Part shown: one piece after another, positions 1 to 8,298 of the stretch
Layout of the letters: each line of letters starts with the position of its first letter
Numbering within the stretch: the stretch's first letter is position 1
Assembly: GCA_025463515.1 (NCBI GenBank)
Contig: JAODAQ010000041.1
Location: 1-44,720 of the forward strand
DNA length: 44,720 nt
Origin: Rhodoglobus sp.
GTDB taxonomy: Bacteria > Actinomycetota > Actinomycetes > Actinomycetales > Microbacteriaceae
Direction: 5' to 3'
The notes under the pieces: model-generated
What the model was told of the DNA's origin: nothing
The model's input: the letters and a program-made list of their open reading frames with translations, nothing else
The model's database searches: none
Translations under genes and position numbers: made by a program

Positions 1-48
1 GGCGCGGGACCGCCGGGCGGCGCGCGGCGCGGCGCGGGCGGCGCGCGG

Positions 49-813
49 TCAGCCGTTGAACCGGGGCTCGCGCTTCTCGATGAAGGCGCTCATCCCCTCG
101 GCGCGGTCGTCGAGCGCGAACAGGGCGCCGAACGAGCGCTTCTCGAAGCGCAGGCCCTCGGCGAGGGTCGTCTCGAAGGCCACGTTAACGGCCTCCTTCG
201 CGGCGTAGAGCGCGGCGAGCGACTTCGAGGCGACGAGCTCCGCGGTCGAGAGCGCCTCGTCGAGCAGGCCGGCCGGCGGGACGACGCGCGCGACGAGTCC
301 GGATGACAGCGCCTCCGCGGCATCCATCGTCCGGCCGGTCAGGATCATGTCCATCGCCTTCGCCTTGCCGACCGCGCGCACGAGCCGCTGGCTGCCGCCG
401 ATGCCCGGGATGACCCCGAGGTTGATCTCGGGCTGGCCGAACTTCGCCGTGTCGGCGGCGATGATGAAGTCGCACATCATCGCGAGCTCGCACCCGCCGC
501 CGAGCGCGTAGCCGGAGACCGCGGCGATAGTCGGCGTGCGCAGCGACGCGAAGCGGTCCCACCCGCCGAGCAGCCCGTCGAGGTACACCTGCTGGTACCG
601 CAGCGACACCATCTCCTTGATGTCCGCGCCCGCCGCGAAGGCCCGCTCGGAGCCGGTGATGACGATGCAGCCGATGTCCCGTGAGGAGTCGAACGCGGTC
701 GCGGCCTCCACCACCTCGTTCATCAGCTGCGCGTTAAGGGCGTTGAGCGCCTCCGGCCGGTTGAGCGTGATGATGCCGACGCGCCCGCGCGTCTCGACGG
801 TTATTGTGTCCAC
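49..813 (-). CDS. enoyl-CoA hydratase (crotonase family)
   Basis: This 254-residue crotonase would add water across the double bond of a trans-2-enoyl-CoA in cytosolic beta-oxidation or branched-chain amino-acid breakdown. The usual marks are visible: [10 protein letters not shown] near residues 59-68 forms the oxyanion-hole region, and the two catalytic glutamates lie at E109 (GGGCELAM) and E129 ([15 protein letters not shown]). I chose the GTG at 813 over an in-frame ATG at 882 because GGAGAGGG sits just before it and the protein then has the normal family length. This start overlaps the end of the upstream acyl-CoA hydrolase gene by 13 bp, so the two are probably translationally coupled. 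The chain length or branched substrate cannot be read from sequence. The first 48 bases of the window, beyond the stop, are almost pure G/C and show no gene. Confidence 0.9.
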   Translation of the reverse strand: MDTITVETRGRVGIITLNRPEALNALNAQLMNEVVEAATAFDSSRDIGCIVITGSERAFAAGADIKEMVSLRYQQVYLDGLLGGWDRFASLRTPTIAAVSGYALGGGCELAMMCDFIIAADTAKFGQPEINLGVIPGIGGSQRLVRAVGKAKAMDMILTGRTMDAAEALSSGLVARVVPPAGLLDEALSTAELVASKSLAALYAAKEAVNVAFETTLAEGLRFEKRSFGALFALDDRAEGMSAFIEKREPRFNG

Positions 814-1793
814 AGTTCCCTCTCCAGCGGCGCGAAGAACGAGTCGACGCCGGTCACATCCTCGACCCGGGCGGGGCTCCACCGCGGGTTCCTGTCCTTG
901 TCGACGACCTGCGCACGGATGCCCTCCGCGAAGTCCGGCGAGGTGAGATTCCGCAGCGACACCCGGAGGTCTTGGGCGAGCCCCTCCTCGAGCGTCGGCA
1001 GGGATCGCGCCCGCCTCAGTGCCGCGAGCGTGACGACGAGCGCCGTGGGCGACTTCGCGGCGATCACGTCGGCGATGGGCCGGCCCTCGATGCGGCGGAG
1101 GATCGCCGCGAGGTCGTCGCCGGCGAAGGCCTCGTCGATCCAGGCGCGCTCGGGGAGGAGCACGGCGGCCGGCGGGGGCTCGACGAGCTCAACCAGCGGG
1201 GTGGTTTCGACAAGCTCAACCAGCGAGCCCGACGGCACGTAGTAGTCCGCGAGCCCGAGCGCGATCGCGTCCCCCGGCCCGACGGACTCGCCCGAGAGCG
1301 CGAGGTAGGTCCCGAGCTCGCCGGGGGCCCTCGCCAGCAGCCAGAGCCCGCCGACGTCGGGGATGTAGCCGATCGTCGTCTCGGGCATCCCGACCCTCGA
1401 CCTCTCGGTCACGACCCGGTGCGATGCGTGCGCGGAGATGCCGACGCCGCCGCCGAGGGTGACGCCGTCCATGATCGCGATGAAGGGCTTGGGGTACCGG
1501 GCGATGCGCGCGTCGAGGTGGTACTCGTCGCGCCAGAACGACTCCGCCTCGGTGCCGTCGCCAGCCGTGGCATCCCGGTACATCGCGACGACGTCGCCGC
1601 CCGCGCACAGGCCCCGCTCCCCCGCGCCGGTCAGCAGCACCCGCTCGATGGCGGGATCGACCGCCCACTCCTCGAGCCGCGCCGCGATCGCGACGACCAT
1701 GTCATGCGTGAGCGCATTGATGGCGCGCGGCCGGTTGAGGACGATGTGCCCGAGCGGGCCTTGGGCGTAGAACAGGACCTCGGCGTCTTCCAC
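801..1793 (-). CDS. 3-hydroxyisobutyryl-CoA hydrolase-like crotonase
   Basis: A 330-residue member of the HIBCH branch of the crotonase superfamily, which releases free 3-hydroxyisobutyrate from its CoA ester in valine degradation. The diagnostic signature [14 protein letters not shown] (residues 136-149) places the catalytic acid at E138 with D146 downstream. [12 protein letters not shown] (61-72) and [11 protein letters not shown] (110-120) form the CoA and oxyanion pocket. The oddity is the segment [16 protein letters not shown] at 191-206, encoded by two 19-bp copies of a dispersed repeat, which sits between the crotonase fold and the C-terminal part and looks like a tolerated in-frame insertion. 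It lies directly upstream of, and overlaps, the enoyl-CoA hydratase gene. The pair could serve valine or isobutyrate catabolism. A general acyl-CoA hydrolase or hydratase is the alternative. Confidence 0.85.
   Translation of the reverse strand: MEDAEVLFYAQGPLGHIVLNRPRAINALTHDMVVAIAARLEEWAVDPAIERVLLTGAGERGLCAGGDVVAMYRDATAGDGTEAESFWRDEYHLDARIARYPKPFIAIMDGVTLGGGVGISAHASHRVVTERSRVGMPETTIGYIPDVGGLWLLARAPGELGTYLALSGESVGPGDAIALGLADYYVPSGSLVELVETTPLVELVEPPPAAVLLPERAWIDEAFAGDDLAAILRRIEGRPIADVIAAKSPTALVVTLAALRRARSLPTLEEGLAQDLRVSLRNLTSPDFAEGIRAQVVDKDRNPRWSPARVEDVTGVDSFFAPLERELWTQ
1180..1225 (-). repeat. dispersed repeat copies embedded in coding sequence
   Basis: Two 19-bp copies (1180-1198 and 1207-1225) of tcgac[g/a]agctcaaccagcg lie 27 bp apart. 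The spacing is a multiple of three, so both are read in the same frame and encode LVELVE twice inside the acyl-CoA hydrolase gene. From general knowledge, the same string recurs across Microbacteriaceae and related actinobacterial genomes as part of a palindromic repeat. Confidence 0.75.
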
Positions 1794-1801
1794 TCGTTCA
1801 G

Positions 1802-2170
1802 TTAACTACACAGCACGCCCATCGCGACCAGGCCGAGGGCGGTCAGTCCGCCGGATGCCGCGGCAGCCCGCCGCGCGACGCCCGAGCCGTGCATCCCGAG
1901 CCAGACCCGCACCCCCGCCCACGCGGTGACGACCACGGCGAACGCCCACCCCACCGGGACCGACACGGCGTGGTGACCGACCGGGTGCGACGGGACGAAC
2001 GCCAGGAGCACCAGCGCCATCGCCCACAGGTCGACGACGTGCGCGCGGAAGTAGGTCCGCGAACGGGAGAGCGCAGCGCACGGCACTGACACCACCACGA
2101 GCAGGGCCGCGCCCGCGATCGAGGCGAACGGCGAGTGCGAGAGCATGGCGCCGGCCATCACGCCCAGCAT
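1802..2170 (-). CDS. small four-helix membrane protein, unknown function
   Basis: A 122-residue protein with about four hydrophobic segments (residues 1-33, 46-60, 70-92 and 103-121), joined by short loops containing several histidines (PSHPVGHHAVS). I recognise no family. It starts at the only in-frame ATG after the aldehyde dehydrogenase stop, 35 bp downstream, and ends 8 bp before the acyl-CoA hydrolase gene, so it is probably read with the same operon. No clear ribosome binding site is visible and the start is uncertain. A role as a small-molecule permease or a membrane anchor would be guesswork. Confidence 0.6.
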   Translation of the reverse strand: MLGVMAGAMLSHSPFASIAGAALLVVVSVPCAALSRSRTYFRAHVVDLWAMALVLLAFVPSHPVGHHAVSVPVGWAFAVVVTAWAGVRVWLGMHGSGVARRAAAASGGLTALGLVAMGVLCS

Positions 2171-2205
2171 GAGCGCGTGAACCGGCGCCTCGCGGCGCAG
2201 GTGGG

Positions 2206-3582
2206 CTAGGCCGTCCACACCGTCTTCGCGTTCACGAACTCGCGGATGCCGAACTGGCCGAGCTCGCGCCCGTAGCCCGAGTCCTTCACGCCGCCGAAGG
2301 GCAGGCCGAAGAACGAGGCGGTGTTGCCGTTCGCGAAGACCGCGCCGAACTCGAGACCGAGCTGCAGCGCATCGATCTCGGCCTGGTCGGTGGACCAGAC
2401 GGAGGCCGCGAGGCCGAAGTCCGAGTCGTTGGAGAGGGCGATGGCCTCCGCGACCGACGAGACCTTGTACACGCACGCGACCGGGCCGAAGCACTCCTCG
2501 CGGTAGATGCGCATCTCGGGCGTGACATCCGTGAGCACGGTCGCGGGGTAGAAGAAGCCGGGGCCGTCGGGGAGTACGCCGCCGGTGTGCACCGTGACTC
2601 CCTTGTCGATGGCATCGACAACGAGCTCGTGGGCCTCGGCGCGCACCGAGGGGGTGGCCATCGGGCCGAAGGACGTCTCCGAGGAGAACGGGTCGCCGGG
2701 CACCATCGCACCCATGCGGGCGGTGAAGGCCTCGAACCACGCGTCGTAGACGTCCTCGTGGATGTAGAACCGCTTGGCGCAGATGCAGCTCTGGCCGGAG
2801 TTCTGCGTGCGCGAGTTGGCGCCGAACTCGGCCGCGCGGGCGATGTCGGCCGAGGGCATGACCACGAAGACATCCGTGCCGCCCAGCTCCAGCACGCTCT
2901 TCTTGATGTTGCGGCCCGCCGCCTCAGCGACAGCCGAGCCCGCACCCACGGATCCGGTGAGGGTGACGGCGCGGATGCGGCGGTCGTCGATGAGCTTCGA
3001 GGCAGCGGCGCCCTCGATGAGCAGGGTCTGGAAGGCGCCGGCCGGGAAGCCCGCGCGCTCGAACAGCTCCCCGAGGTACAGGGCCACCTGGGGCACGCTC
3101 GAGGCGTGCTTGAGCAGGCCGGTGTTGCCGGCCATGAGCGCGGGCGCGGCGAAGCGGATGACCTGCCAGAACGGGTAGTTCCACGGCATGACGGCGAGCA
3201 CGGTGCCGATGGGCTGGAACACGACCCGGGCAGCGGAGGCGCCGACAGTGCCCGCGGGCACGGGGGTCTCGTCCGCCAGGTACTCCTCGGCGTGGTCGGC
3301 GTAGTGGCGCATGCCGTTCGCCGATTTCGTCACCTCGTACTTGGCCGTGCCGATGGTCTTGCCCATCTCGGTCGAGGCGAGCGCGGCGACGGTCTCGAGC
3401 TCGGCGTCCATGAGATCGGCGGCCTTGTGCATCCAGGCCGAGCGCTGCGCGAACGTGGTCGCGCGCATCGCGGCGTTCGCGCGGGATGCGGCGTCGAGGA
3501 TCGCCTCGACCTGTGCCGCGGTGTGCGGCTCGAAGGTCTTCTCGACCTCTCCGGTGGTGGGGTTGACGGTTGCGATCGCCAT
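2206..3582 (-). CDS. NAD(P)+ succinate-semialdehyde-type aldehyde dehydrogenase
   Basis: A 458-residue aldehyde dehydrogenase oxidising an aldehyde to its acid with NAD(P)+. The nucleophile is C266 in NSGQSCICAKR, the general base E232 in LELGGTD, and the transition-state asparagine N135 in MPWNYPFW. GSVGAGS (about 210-216) is the Rossmann motif. The N-terminal MAIATVNPTTGE and the overall length match the short SSADH group (Sad/GabD1-like). The ATG at 3582 follows AAGGAG at good spacing, and the long N-terminal extension of the open frame is only antisense to nothing useful. It starts 2 bp after the sugar kinase stop, hence one operon. With a copper amine oxidase in the same locus, a natural role is oxidation of the aldehyde made by that enzyme. 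That link is inference. Confidence 0.88.
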   Translation of the reverse strand: MAIATVNPTTGEVEKTFEPHTAAQVEAILDAASRANAAMRATTFAQRSAWMHKAADLMDAELETVAALASTEMGKTIGTAKYEVTKSANGMRHYADHAEEYLADETPVPAGTVGASAARVVFQPIGTVLAVMPWNYPFWQVIRFAAPALMAGNTGLLKHASSVPQVALYLGELFERAGFPAGAFQTLLIEGAAASKLIDDRRIRAVTLTGSVGAGSAVAEAAGRNIKKSVLELGGTDVFVVMPSADIARAAEFGANSRTQNSGQSCICAKRFYIHEDVYDAWFEAFTARMGAMVPGDPFSSETSFGPMATPSVRAEAHELVVDAIDKGVTVHTGGVLPDGPGFFYPATVLTDVTPEMRIYREECFGPVACVYKVSSVAEAIALSNDSDFGLAASVWSTDQAEIDALQLGLEFGAVFANGNTASFFGLPFGGVKDSGYGRELGQFGIREFVNAKTVWTA

Positions 3583-3584
3583 GA

Positions 3585-4478
3585 TCAGAACTCCTTCGTT
3601 TCGTACAGGCGGCGCGCGAGAGCGAGGGCTCCCACGACGGGTGGATCGGTGAGTAGTACGACGTCCAGCTGCGGCTGCGCTTCGGCGAGGCCGCGCACGA
3701 GCCCGTCGAACAGCCGGGGCTGGCCGACGATGACACTGCCTGCCGCGACGACGGTCGAGCCGACGGCGCCGCGCGCGACGAGCTGGCCCACGAGGGCGAC
3801 GAGGTTGGCGGCGGCCGCCTCGATGACGGATGCCGCGAGCGCCGAGCCCGCGTCGGCAGCAGCGAAGACCGCAGGGGCGCGCGGGCCCCAGTTGTCCATG
3901 GTCGGCTCGTCGTTGACGGCGCGGGCGAGCCGCTCGGCGTCGGCCACGCCGAACGCCGCGCACAGGGCTTCGAGCAGTCCGTCATCCGGAAGAGACGAGT
4001 CGTGCGCCCACAGGGCGGCCTTCGCGGCCTCGCGCACGATGCCCGCGGCGCCCGCCTCGTCGCCGATCACCCAGCCCCAGCCGCCCGTGATCACGTAGTT
4101 GCCGTCCGCGCTGCGGCCGACCCCGATCGAGCCGGTGCCCGCGATGAGGCCGAGCCCCTCCTCGAGCCCGGCGGCGGCGGGCAGGAGGGCGGCGTCGTTG
4201 ACCGCGACCGCGGGATACCTCACCGCGGCCGCGAACTCGCGGGAGATCTCGTTGCTGTCCAACCCCTGCGCGCCGATGCCGACCGCAACTACCTCGTATC
4301 CGGAAGGTACCACCGATGCGATGCAGCGCTCGATCCAGGCCACGCCGTGCTCGAGCGGCTCCGCGTCCCAGTCCTCGGAGGGCACGACGGTGTCGACGAC
4401 CTCCCGACCGGTGAGCGTCTCGACGATGACAGCGGTCTTGGTCCCGCCGACGTCGAGCCCGACAAGGACTTGCGTCAC
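3585..4478 (-). CDS. BadF/BadG-type ATPase, probable N-acetylglucosamine-like sugar kinase
   Basis: A 297-residue ASKHA-fold kinase that would phosphorylate a sugar or amino sugar with ATP. GLDVGGTKT (7-15) is the first phosphate-binding loop, VNDA (93-96) carries the expected catalytic aspartate, and LIAGTGSIGVG (111-121) is the second phosphate loop, followed by GGWGWVIGDEAG, typical of GlcNAc kinases of the BadF/BadG/BcrA/BcrD family. The start is a GTG at 4478 overlapping the upstream SIS gene stop as GTGA, so the two proteins are coupled and probably made in equal amount. Partner enzymes (SIS isomerase, sugar ABC transporter) point to amino-sugar or related sugar catabolism. The exact substrate is not determinable. 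Confidence 0.82.
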   Translation of the reverse strand: MTQVLVGLDVGGTKTAVIVETLTGREVVDTVVPSEDWDAEPLEHGVAWIERCIASVVPSGYEVVAVGIGAQGLDSNEISREFAAAVRYPAVAVNDAALLPAAAGLEEGLGLIAGTGSIGVGRSADGNYVITGGWGWVIGDEAGAAGIVREAAKAALWAHDSSLPDDGLLEALCAAFGVADAERLARAVNDEPTMDNWGPRAPAVFAAADAGSALAASVIEAAAANLVALVGQLVARGAVGSTVVAAGSVIVGQPRLFDGLVRGLAEAQPQLDVVLLTDPPVVGALALARRLYETKEF

Positions 4479-5485
4479 TGCGGCGCCTCGACCTTGGTAT
4501 CGGAGTTGTGGAACACGAACTCCTCGATCTCCACGTTGTGGCGGTGGGCGACCTCGCCGACGAGGATCTGCATGACCAGTGCCTCGAGCACCGCTCGCTG
4601 CGAGGGCGCGACCTGCGGCAGCTTGACCGTCTGCAGGTTCGGCCCCTCGGGCACGGTCTGGCCGGAGATCAGGATGACGCGGTGCCCCGCCGCGCTGAGC
4701 GTGGCGGCAACCTCGAGCTCGCGGTCGTCCCCGAAGAGCACGTGCACGCCGTCGCCCGCGGACTCCATCGAGCCGTGCAGGTACTGGCGCGTGCTCATGC
4801 CGGCCGCGTGGATCCGCGCGACCTCGCGGAACAGCAGCGCTCCGGCCTCGGCCGACCCCACCGAGGGGCCTGCGCCGACGAAGTCGGCGGTGGAGACGCC
4901 GTCGAACGTCGTGGCGAGCTCGGCGGCGCGCGCGCCCACCGTCTCCTCGGTCCAGCGGAACAGCTCCGGCAGTTTCGCCCAGCCGGGGTCTACCTCGCCG
5001 CCGCCCCACGCGTCGGCGATCATCCCCAGCCCGGTTACCGTCGCGGTGTAGCCGATGGTGGAGGCGTAGCTGTCGGGGATGTTGCCGAGCGAGAGCACGT
5101 GGTCGCTGAGGTCGGACATGGGCGACGGGTCGCTGTTCACGACGGCGTAGCGCAGGGCTGGGTCGATCGAGTCGAGCACCGCGATGGTCTCGGTGCTCTT
5201 GCCGCTCTGCGAGATCCCGATGATGGGATGCACGTCGCTCGGGAACGGCAGCGGGAAGTCGCCGGAGCCGAGGCGCCAGGCGTGGATGCCGCGCTCCCGC
5301 AGCGTCCACACCGGGGCGCAGGCTGCCGCGAGGCTCGCGCCGATGCCCACGAAGATCGGCCCGGGGCCGGTGAAGGCACCGCCCGCCTGCTGGCCCCGCA
5401 CGTCGTCCGCGATGGAGGCGATTGCCGCCTCGAGAGCTTCAGCCTGCGTCGCCCTCGCGCTCGCGAAGGTGATGTAGCCGCGCAT
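4475..5485 (-). CDS. double SIS-domain sugar isomerase / deglycase (GlmS-C/FrlB-like)
   Basis: A 336-residue protein with two SIS (sugar isomerase) modules, similar in size and layout to the isomerase half of GlmS and to FrlB and AgaS-type deglycases or deaminases. VGIGAS (about 47-52) and GISQSGKSTET (about 94-104) are phosphosugar-binding loops of the first module. The second module starts around FVGAGPSVGSA, and the C-terminus (FHNSDTKVEAP) resembles the ketose-phosphate-closing tail. It would isomerise, deaminate or deglycate a phosphosugar. It leads the SIS-kinase-dehydrogenase operon, has GGCGG before the ATG, and is preceded by a predicted promoter with a GntR-type half site. Whether the substrate is GlcN-6-P, a fructosamine phosphate or another aminosugar is open. 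Confidence 0.8.
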   Translation of the reverse strand: MRGYITFASARATQAEALEAAIASIADDVRGQQAGGAFTGPGPIFVGIGASLAAACAPVWTLRERGIHAWRLGSGDFPLPFPSDVHPIIGISQSGKSTETIAVLDSIDPALRYAVVNSDPSPMSDLSDHVLSLGNIPDSYASTIGYTATVTGLGMIADAWGGGEVDPGWAKLPELFRWTEETVGARAAELATTFDGVSTADFVGAGPSVGSAEAGALLFREVARIHAAGMSTRQYLHGSMESAGDGVHVLFGDDRELEVAATLSAAGHRVILISGQTVPEGPNLQTVKLPQVAPSQRAVLEALVMQILVGEVAHRHNVEIEEFVFHNSDTKVEAPQ

Positions 5486-5531
5486 AAGTTCCGCCGTTCT
5501 CGTTCAAGTGCTGTAGTCCAAGCTGAACCAC

Positions 5532-5560
5532 AGCCTAGCTTTGGTCTATAGATGTATCAA
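5532..5560 (-). promoter_or_regulatory. promoter with overlapping DasR/NagR-like half site, SIS operon
   Basis: On the minus strand TTGATA (5555-5560) and TAGGCT (5532-5537) are separated by exactly 17 bp, a good sigma-70-type promoter pointing at the SIS gene. The spacer holds CTATAGACCAAAG (+ strand TTTGGTCTATAG), matching the TGGTCTA half of the TGGTCTAGACCA operators of GntR/HutC regulators such as DasR and NagR. A second partial copy (ATGTCTAG) lies near 5566. This fits repression by one of the two local GntR proteins, but it is prediction only. Confidence 0.5.
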
Positions 5561-5569
5561 CAGGTATGT

Positions 5570-7513
5570 CTAGTGTTCATGGTGGTCATGCGCACCATGG
5601 CCGCCGTGATCGTGATGGCCAGGGGCACAGCGGTCGCTCATGGTCTCCGGGATGTCCATCGCCGGGTTGCGGCCGAAGAAGCCGTGCGGCTTGAGCACGA
5701 AACCACAGGTGTCCACCGGCATGATCGGCCAGTCCTCCACGCGCGGGAAGTGGGTGAGGCCGAAGGTGTGCCACAGCACGATGTCGTTGTCGTCGACGTT
5801 GCGGTTCGCCGCGGTCCAGGCCGGAAGGCCCGCGCCGCCCGGGTGCAGGTTCACGAAGTCGCCGGCCGGGTAGAGCTCGCTCGGCTCGTACTCGGTTACC
5901 CAGAGGTGCTTCGTCGAGAACGTCGCGCGCTTGTGGATGTCCGACTCCGAGTCGGCGAGCAGGACGGGCTTGCCCTCGGGGAGCAGCACCCAGCCCACGT
6001 CGTTGCCGAGCCGGTTCTGCACGGAGGGATTGGTGACCAGCCACGCGCGGCCCTTGGCGTTGTCGGCCAGGCGCTGGGCATCCGTCTCGGTCTTGAGCCT
6101 CGTCACGAGCTGGGTGAAGCCGGTGCCCGTCGGGTTCTCCGGGCCGCGCGGTACGAGGGCCGCCTCGAGCTCGTCCACCGAGTTGCCGAGGCCGTCGACC
6201 ATCATGTCGAGTCGCGCGCTGAACAGGTGCTGGTGGTACGGGGCGCCCAGCCCGGGAGCCAGCTCCGACGCAAATTTGTAGCCCGCCCCCGGGTAGGCCG
6301 AGGTGAACACCACGCCCGTCGCCTTGACCTCGAACTCGATAGTGCCGTCGAGCCCGAAGTACCAGTAGAAGCCGTAGTCGTAGTTGCCGACCGTCACGAA
6401 GAAGGAGACCACGAGGCGCCGGTTGCGGCGCGAGACACTGGAGCCGTTCCAGTTGTCGGTGTGCTTCCAGAGGATGCCCGTGTCTTCCTCGTGGATGCAG
6501 ATCGCCTGCGGGATCACGTGCACGTTGCCGTCGTTGCCCGCCACGACCGCGTCGAGGTAGGTGATGTCGCCGACGCAGTCGCAGCCGAGCTCGAGCGAGT
6601 TCGCGTAGCCGCCGAGCAGGTACTCCCCGCAGTCGAAGAAGTTCTGGAACCAGCGCTGGGGGCTCGGGTCGCCGTACGGCACCATCATCTCGGCGATGGA
6701 TGCCCGGTAGATGACCGGTCGCGCCACGCCCTCGTCGTCGATCGTGACGTTGTGGAAGACGAGCCCTTCACGCTGGTCGAACCCGACCTGCAGGTTCCAG
6801 CCGAGCCACGAGAGCGTGCCGTCGTCGCCGAAGGTGAAGCTCGGGCCATCCGGCTGGGTGATCTCGATCGGCTTCACTCCGGGCCGGTCGGGGCCGCGCC
6901 ACGACTCCAGGTGGAAGTTGCCGTCCTCCTGGGGAACCGGCAGGTCGACGTAGTCGATGACCTCGAGCACCTCCTTCGTCACGACGTCGAACATCACCGT
7001 GACGCCGTCGACCGGGTGCGCCCAGCCGAGGTCCTCCGGCGAGTTCATCACGAAGGTGAAGCAGCGCTGGATGCGGCGGCCGGTCTCGGCGTCGCTCAGC
7101 ACGCCGGCGGAGAGCGGGTTTATCACGAGCTTGTCGAAGTCGGTGAGGCCGCGCTTGGCCATCGCCGCCTGCCACTCGGCGTTCTCCTTGATCACCTCGA
7201 CGACGTGGAACTCGTCGATCACCACCGGCACCTGCCCGTCGACCGCGTGGTCGAGCTTGTGGGTGGAGACGACGCGGTCCTCGGCGATCGAGACGACGAC
7301 GTCCCACGAGTCATTGGTCGCCATGTCGACGAGCATGCTGCGCACCCGCCGGTCGGATGCCCCCTCCTTCAGGAGCAGGCGCTTGTCGGGCTCGACCAGC
7401 CCCACATAGGAGAAGTGCACGTCGGCGCCGGCGAGGCCCTCGCGCTCGAGGATCGTGCGGTTCGCGGCGATCTCCGCGGCGGTGAGCGTCGCGAGGGAGG
7501 CGCTGATCGACAT
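5570..7513 (-). CDS. copper amine oxidase (TPQ-containing primary-amine oxidase)
   Basis: A 647-residue quinoprotein that oxidises primary amines to aldehydes, releasing ammonia and hydrogen peroxide. The residues line up with the Arthrobacter globiformis enzyme at a constant offset of four: TPQ precursor Y378 in VGNYDYGFY, catalytic base D294 in NFFDCGEY, and copper ligands H427/H429 (YHQHLF) and H588 (GLTHFPRVEDW). The ANSLELGCDCVGD segment (304-316) is also classic. No signal peptide is seen, so it is probably cytosolic like AGAO. The extra feature is a C-terminal tail of residues 632-647 with eight histidines, a possible copper-loading arm. AAGGAG precedes the ATG. It lies between a GntR gene (23 bp upstream) and the SIS operon. 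Substrate may be tyramine, phenethylamine or an amine released from a sugar conjugate. Confidence 0.95.
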   Translation of the reverse strand: MSISASLATLTAAEIAANRTILEREGLAGADVHFSYVGLVEPDKRLLLKEGASDRRVRSMLVDMATNDSWDVVVSIAEDRVVSTHKLDHAVDGQVPVVIDEFHVVEVIKENAEWQAAMAKRGLTDFDKLVINPLSAGVLSDAETGRRIQRCFTFVMNSPEDLGWAHPVDGVTVMFDVVTKEVLEVIDYVDLPVPQEDGNFHLESWRGPDRPGVKPIEITQPDGPSFTFGDDGTLSWLGWNLQVGFDQREGLVFHNVTIDDEGVARPVIYRASIAEMMVPYGDPSPQRWFQNFFDCGEYLLGGYANSLELGCDCVGDITYLDAVVAGNDGNVHVIPQAICIHEEDTGILWKHTDNWNGSSVSRRNRRLVVSFFVTVGNYDYGFYWYFGLDGTIEFEVKATGVVFTSAYPGAGYKFASELAPGLGAPYHQHLFSARLDMMVDGLGNSVDELEAALVPRGPENPTGTGFTQLVTRLKTETDAQRLADNAKGRAWLVTNPSVQNRLGNDVGWVLLPEGKPVLLADSESDIHKRATFSTKHLWVTEYEPSELYPAGDFVNLHPGGAGLPAWTAANRNVDDNDIVLWHTFGLTHFPRVEDWPIMPVDTCGFVLKPHGFFGRNPAMDIPETMSDRCAPGHHDHGGHGAHDHHEH

Positions 7514-7536
7514 GAAAACTCCTTGTATCTACTGGG

Positions 7537-8298
7537 CTAGGCGGTGCGGGAGAAGAACGTGCGCAGGCGGTAGCGGTCGCCCGCGTACCGGATGCTCGAG
7601 GAGAAGATCGGTCGGTCGGCGCCGTCCACGACCACCTGGTGCATGACGAGCACGGGTGTTCCGGGCTCCACCGCGAGGTGGGTGGCGAGGTAGGCGTCCG
7701 CCGACTTGGCCTCGATGGTCGACTCGGCGCGGAGCAGGTCGAGGCCGGCACGGGTCAGCGACTCGTAGAGCGAGGCGTGCGTGAAGTCGATGGCGTCGAA
7801 CCCCGGCACGAGCGCTGCCGGCACGCGCGAGTCGTCGAGGGCGATGGGCACCTGGCTGAGCATCCGGACCCTCTCCAGGCGGAAGAGCGGGGTGCCGGGC
7901 GCTATCGAGAGCTCCTCGGCCTCGTCGATCGTGGCCGGGGCGATCTCGGCGCGGAGGATCCGCGAGGAGGCCACCAGCCCCATGCGCTCAGCGGTCTCGC
8001 TGAACGACTCGAGGCTGTTGGGCCAGTCCTTCTGCTGGCCGGCGGCCACGAACCAGCCGCGGCCGTGCGAGGAGCGCAGCACGCCGTCATCCACGAGCTT
8101 GAGCAGCGCCTTGCGCAGCGTCACGCGCGAGATGCTGAGGTCGGCGCACAGCTCGCGCTCGGGCGGCAGGCGGGTGCCCGCGACGAGCCGCCCCTCGGCG
8201 ATCTCGCGCGTGATGTGGTCGACGGCCTGGATCCAGAGCGGGTCGGCGCTGTTGGCAAGCACCGTGTCGGCCCGCGGCGCCGTCGGCGCGATCGTCAT
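7537..8298 (-). CDS. GntR/HutC-family regulator (UTRA ligand domain), copy 1
   Basis: A 253-residue repressor-type protein with an N-terminal GntR winged helix (about 15-85, with RLPPERELCADLSISRVTLRKAL) and a C-terminal UTRA domain (about 100-245, ending SIRYAGDRYRLRTFFSR) that binds small effectors, often phosphosugars. It is a close paralogue of the second GntR at 12749-13513: both share PLWIQAV, LPPERELC, LSISRVTLRKAL, SHGRGW and WPNSLESF. The ATG at 8298 overlaps the stop of the Gfo/Idh gene as ATGA, so the regulator is made from the operon it probably controls. Likely sites are the TGGTCTA-containing elements near 5545 and 9406. Confidence 0.9.
   Translation of the reverse strand: MTIAPTAPRADTVLANSADPLWIQAVDHITREIAEGRLVAGTRLPPERELCADLSISRVTLRKALLKLVDDGVLRSSHGRGWFVAAGQQKDWPNSLESFSETAERMGLVASSRILRAEIAPATIDEAEELSIAPGTPLFRLERVRMLSQVPIALDDSRVPAALVPGFDAIDFTHASLYESLTRAGLDLLRAESTIEAKSADAYLATHLAVEPGTPVLVMHQVVVDGADRPIFSSSIRYAGDRYRLRTFFSRTA

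Noticed and set aside
1-48. Pure G/C stretch at the window edge
   Set aside because: Too short and low in complexity to assign; it may be coding tail or repeat from outside the window.
5552-7540. 662-codon open frame opposite the amine oxidase gene, and other long frames such as 30000-31442 (-) and 2587-4098 (+)
   Set aside because: They are arginine/alanine/histidine-rich shadows of well-identified genes, as expected at high GC, with no recognisable domain.
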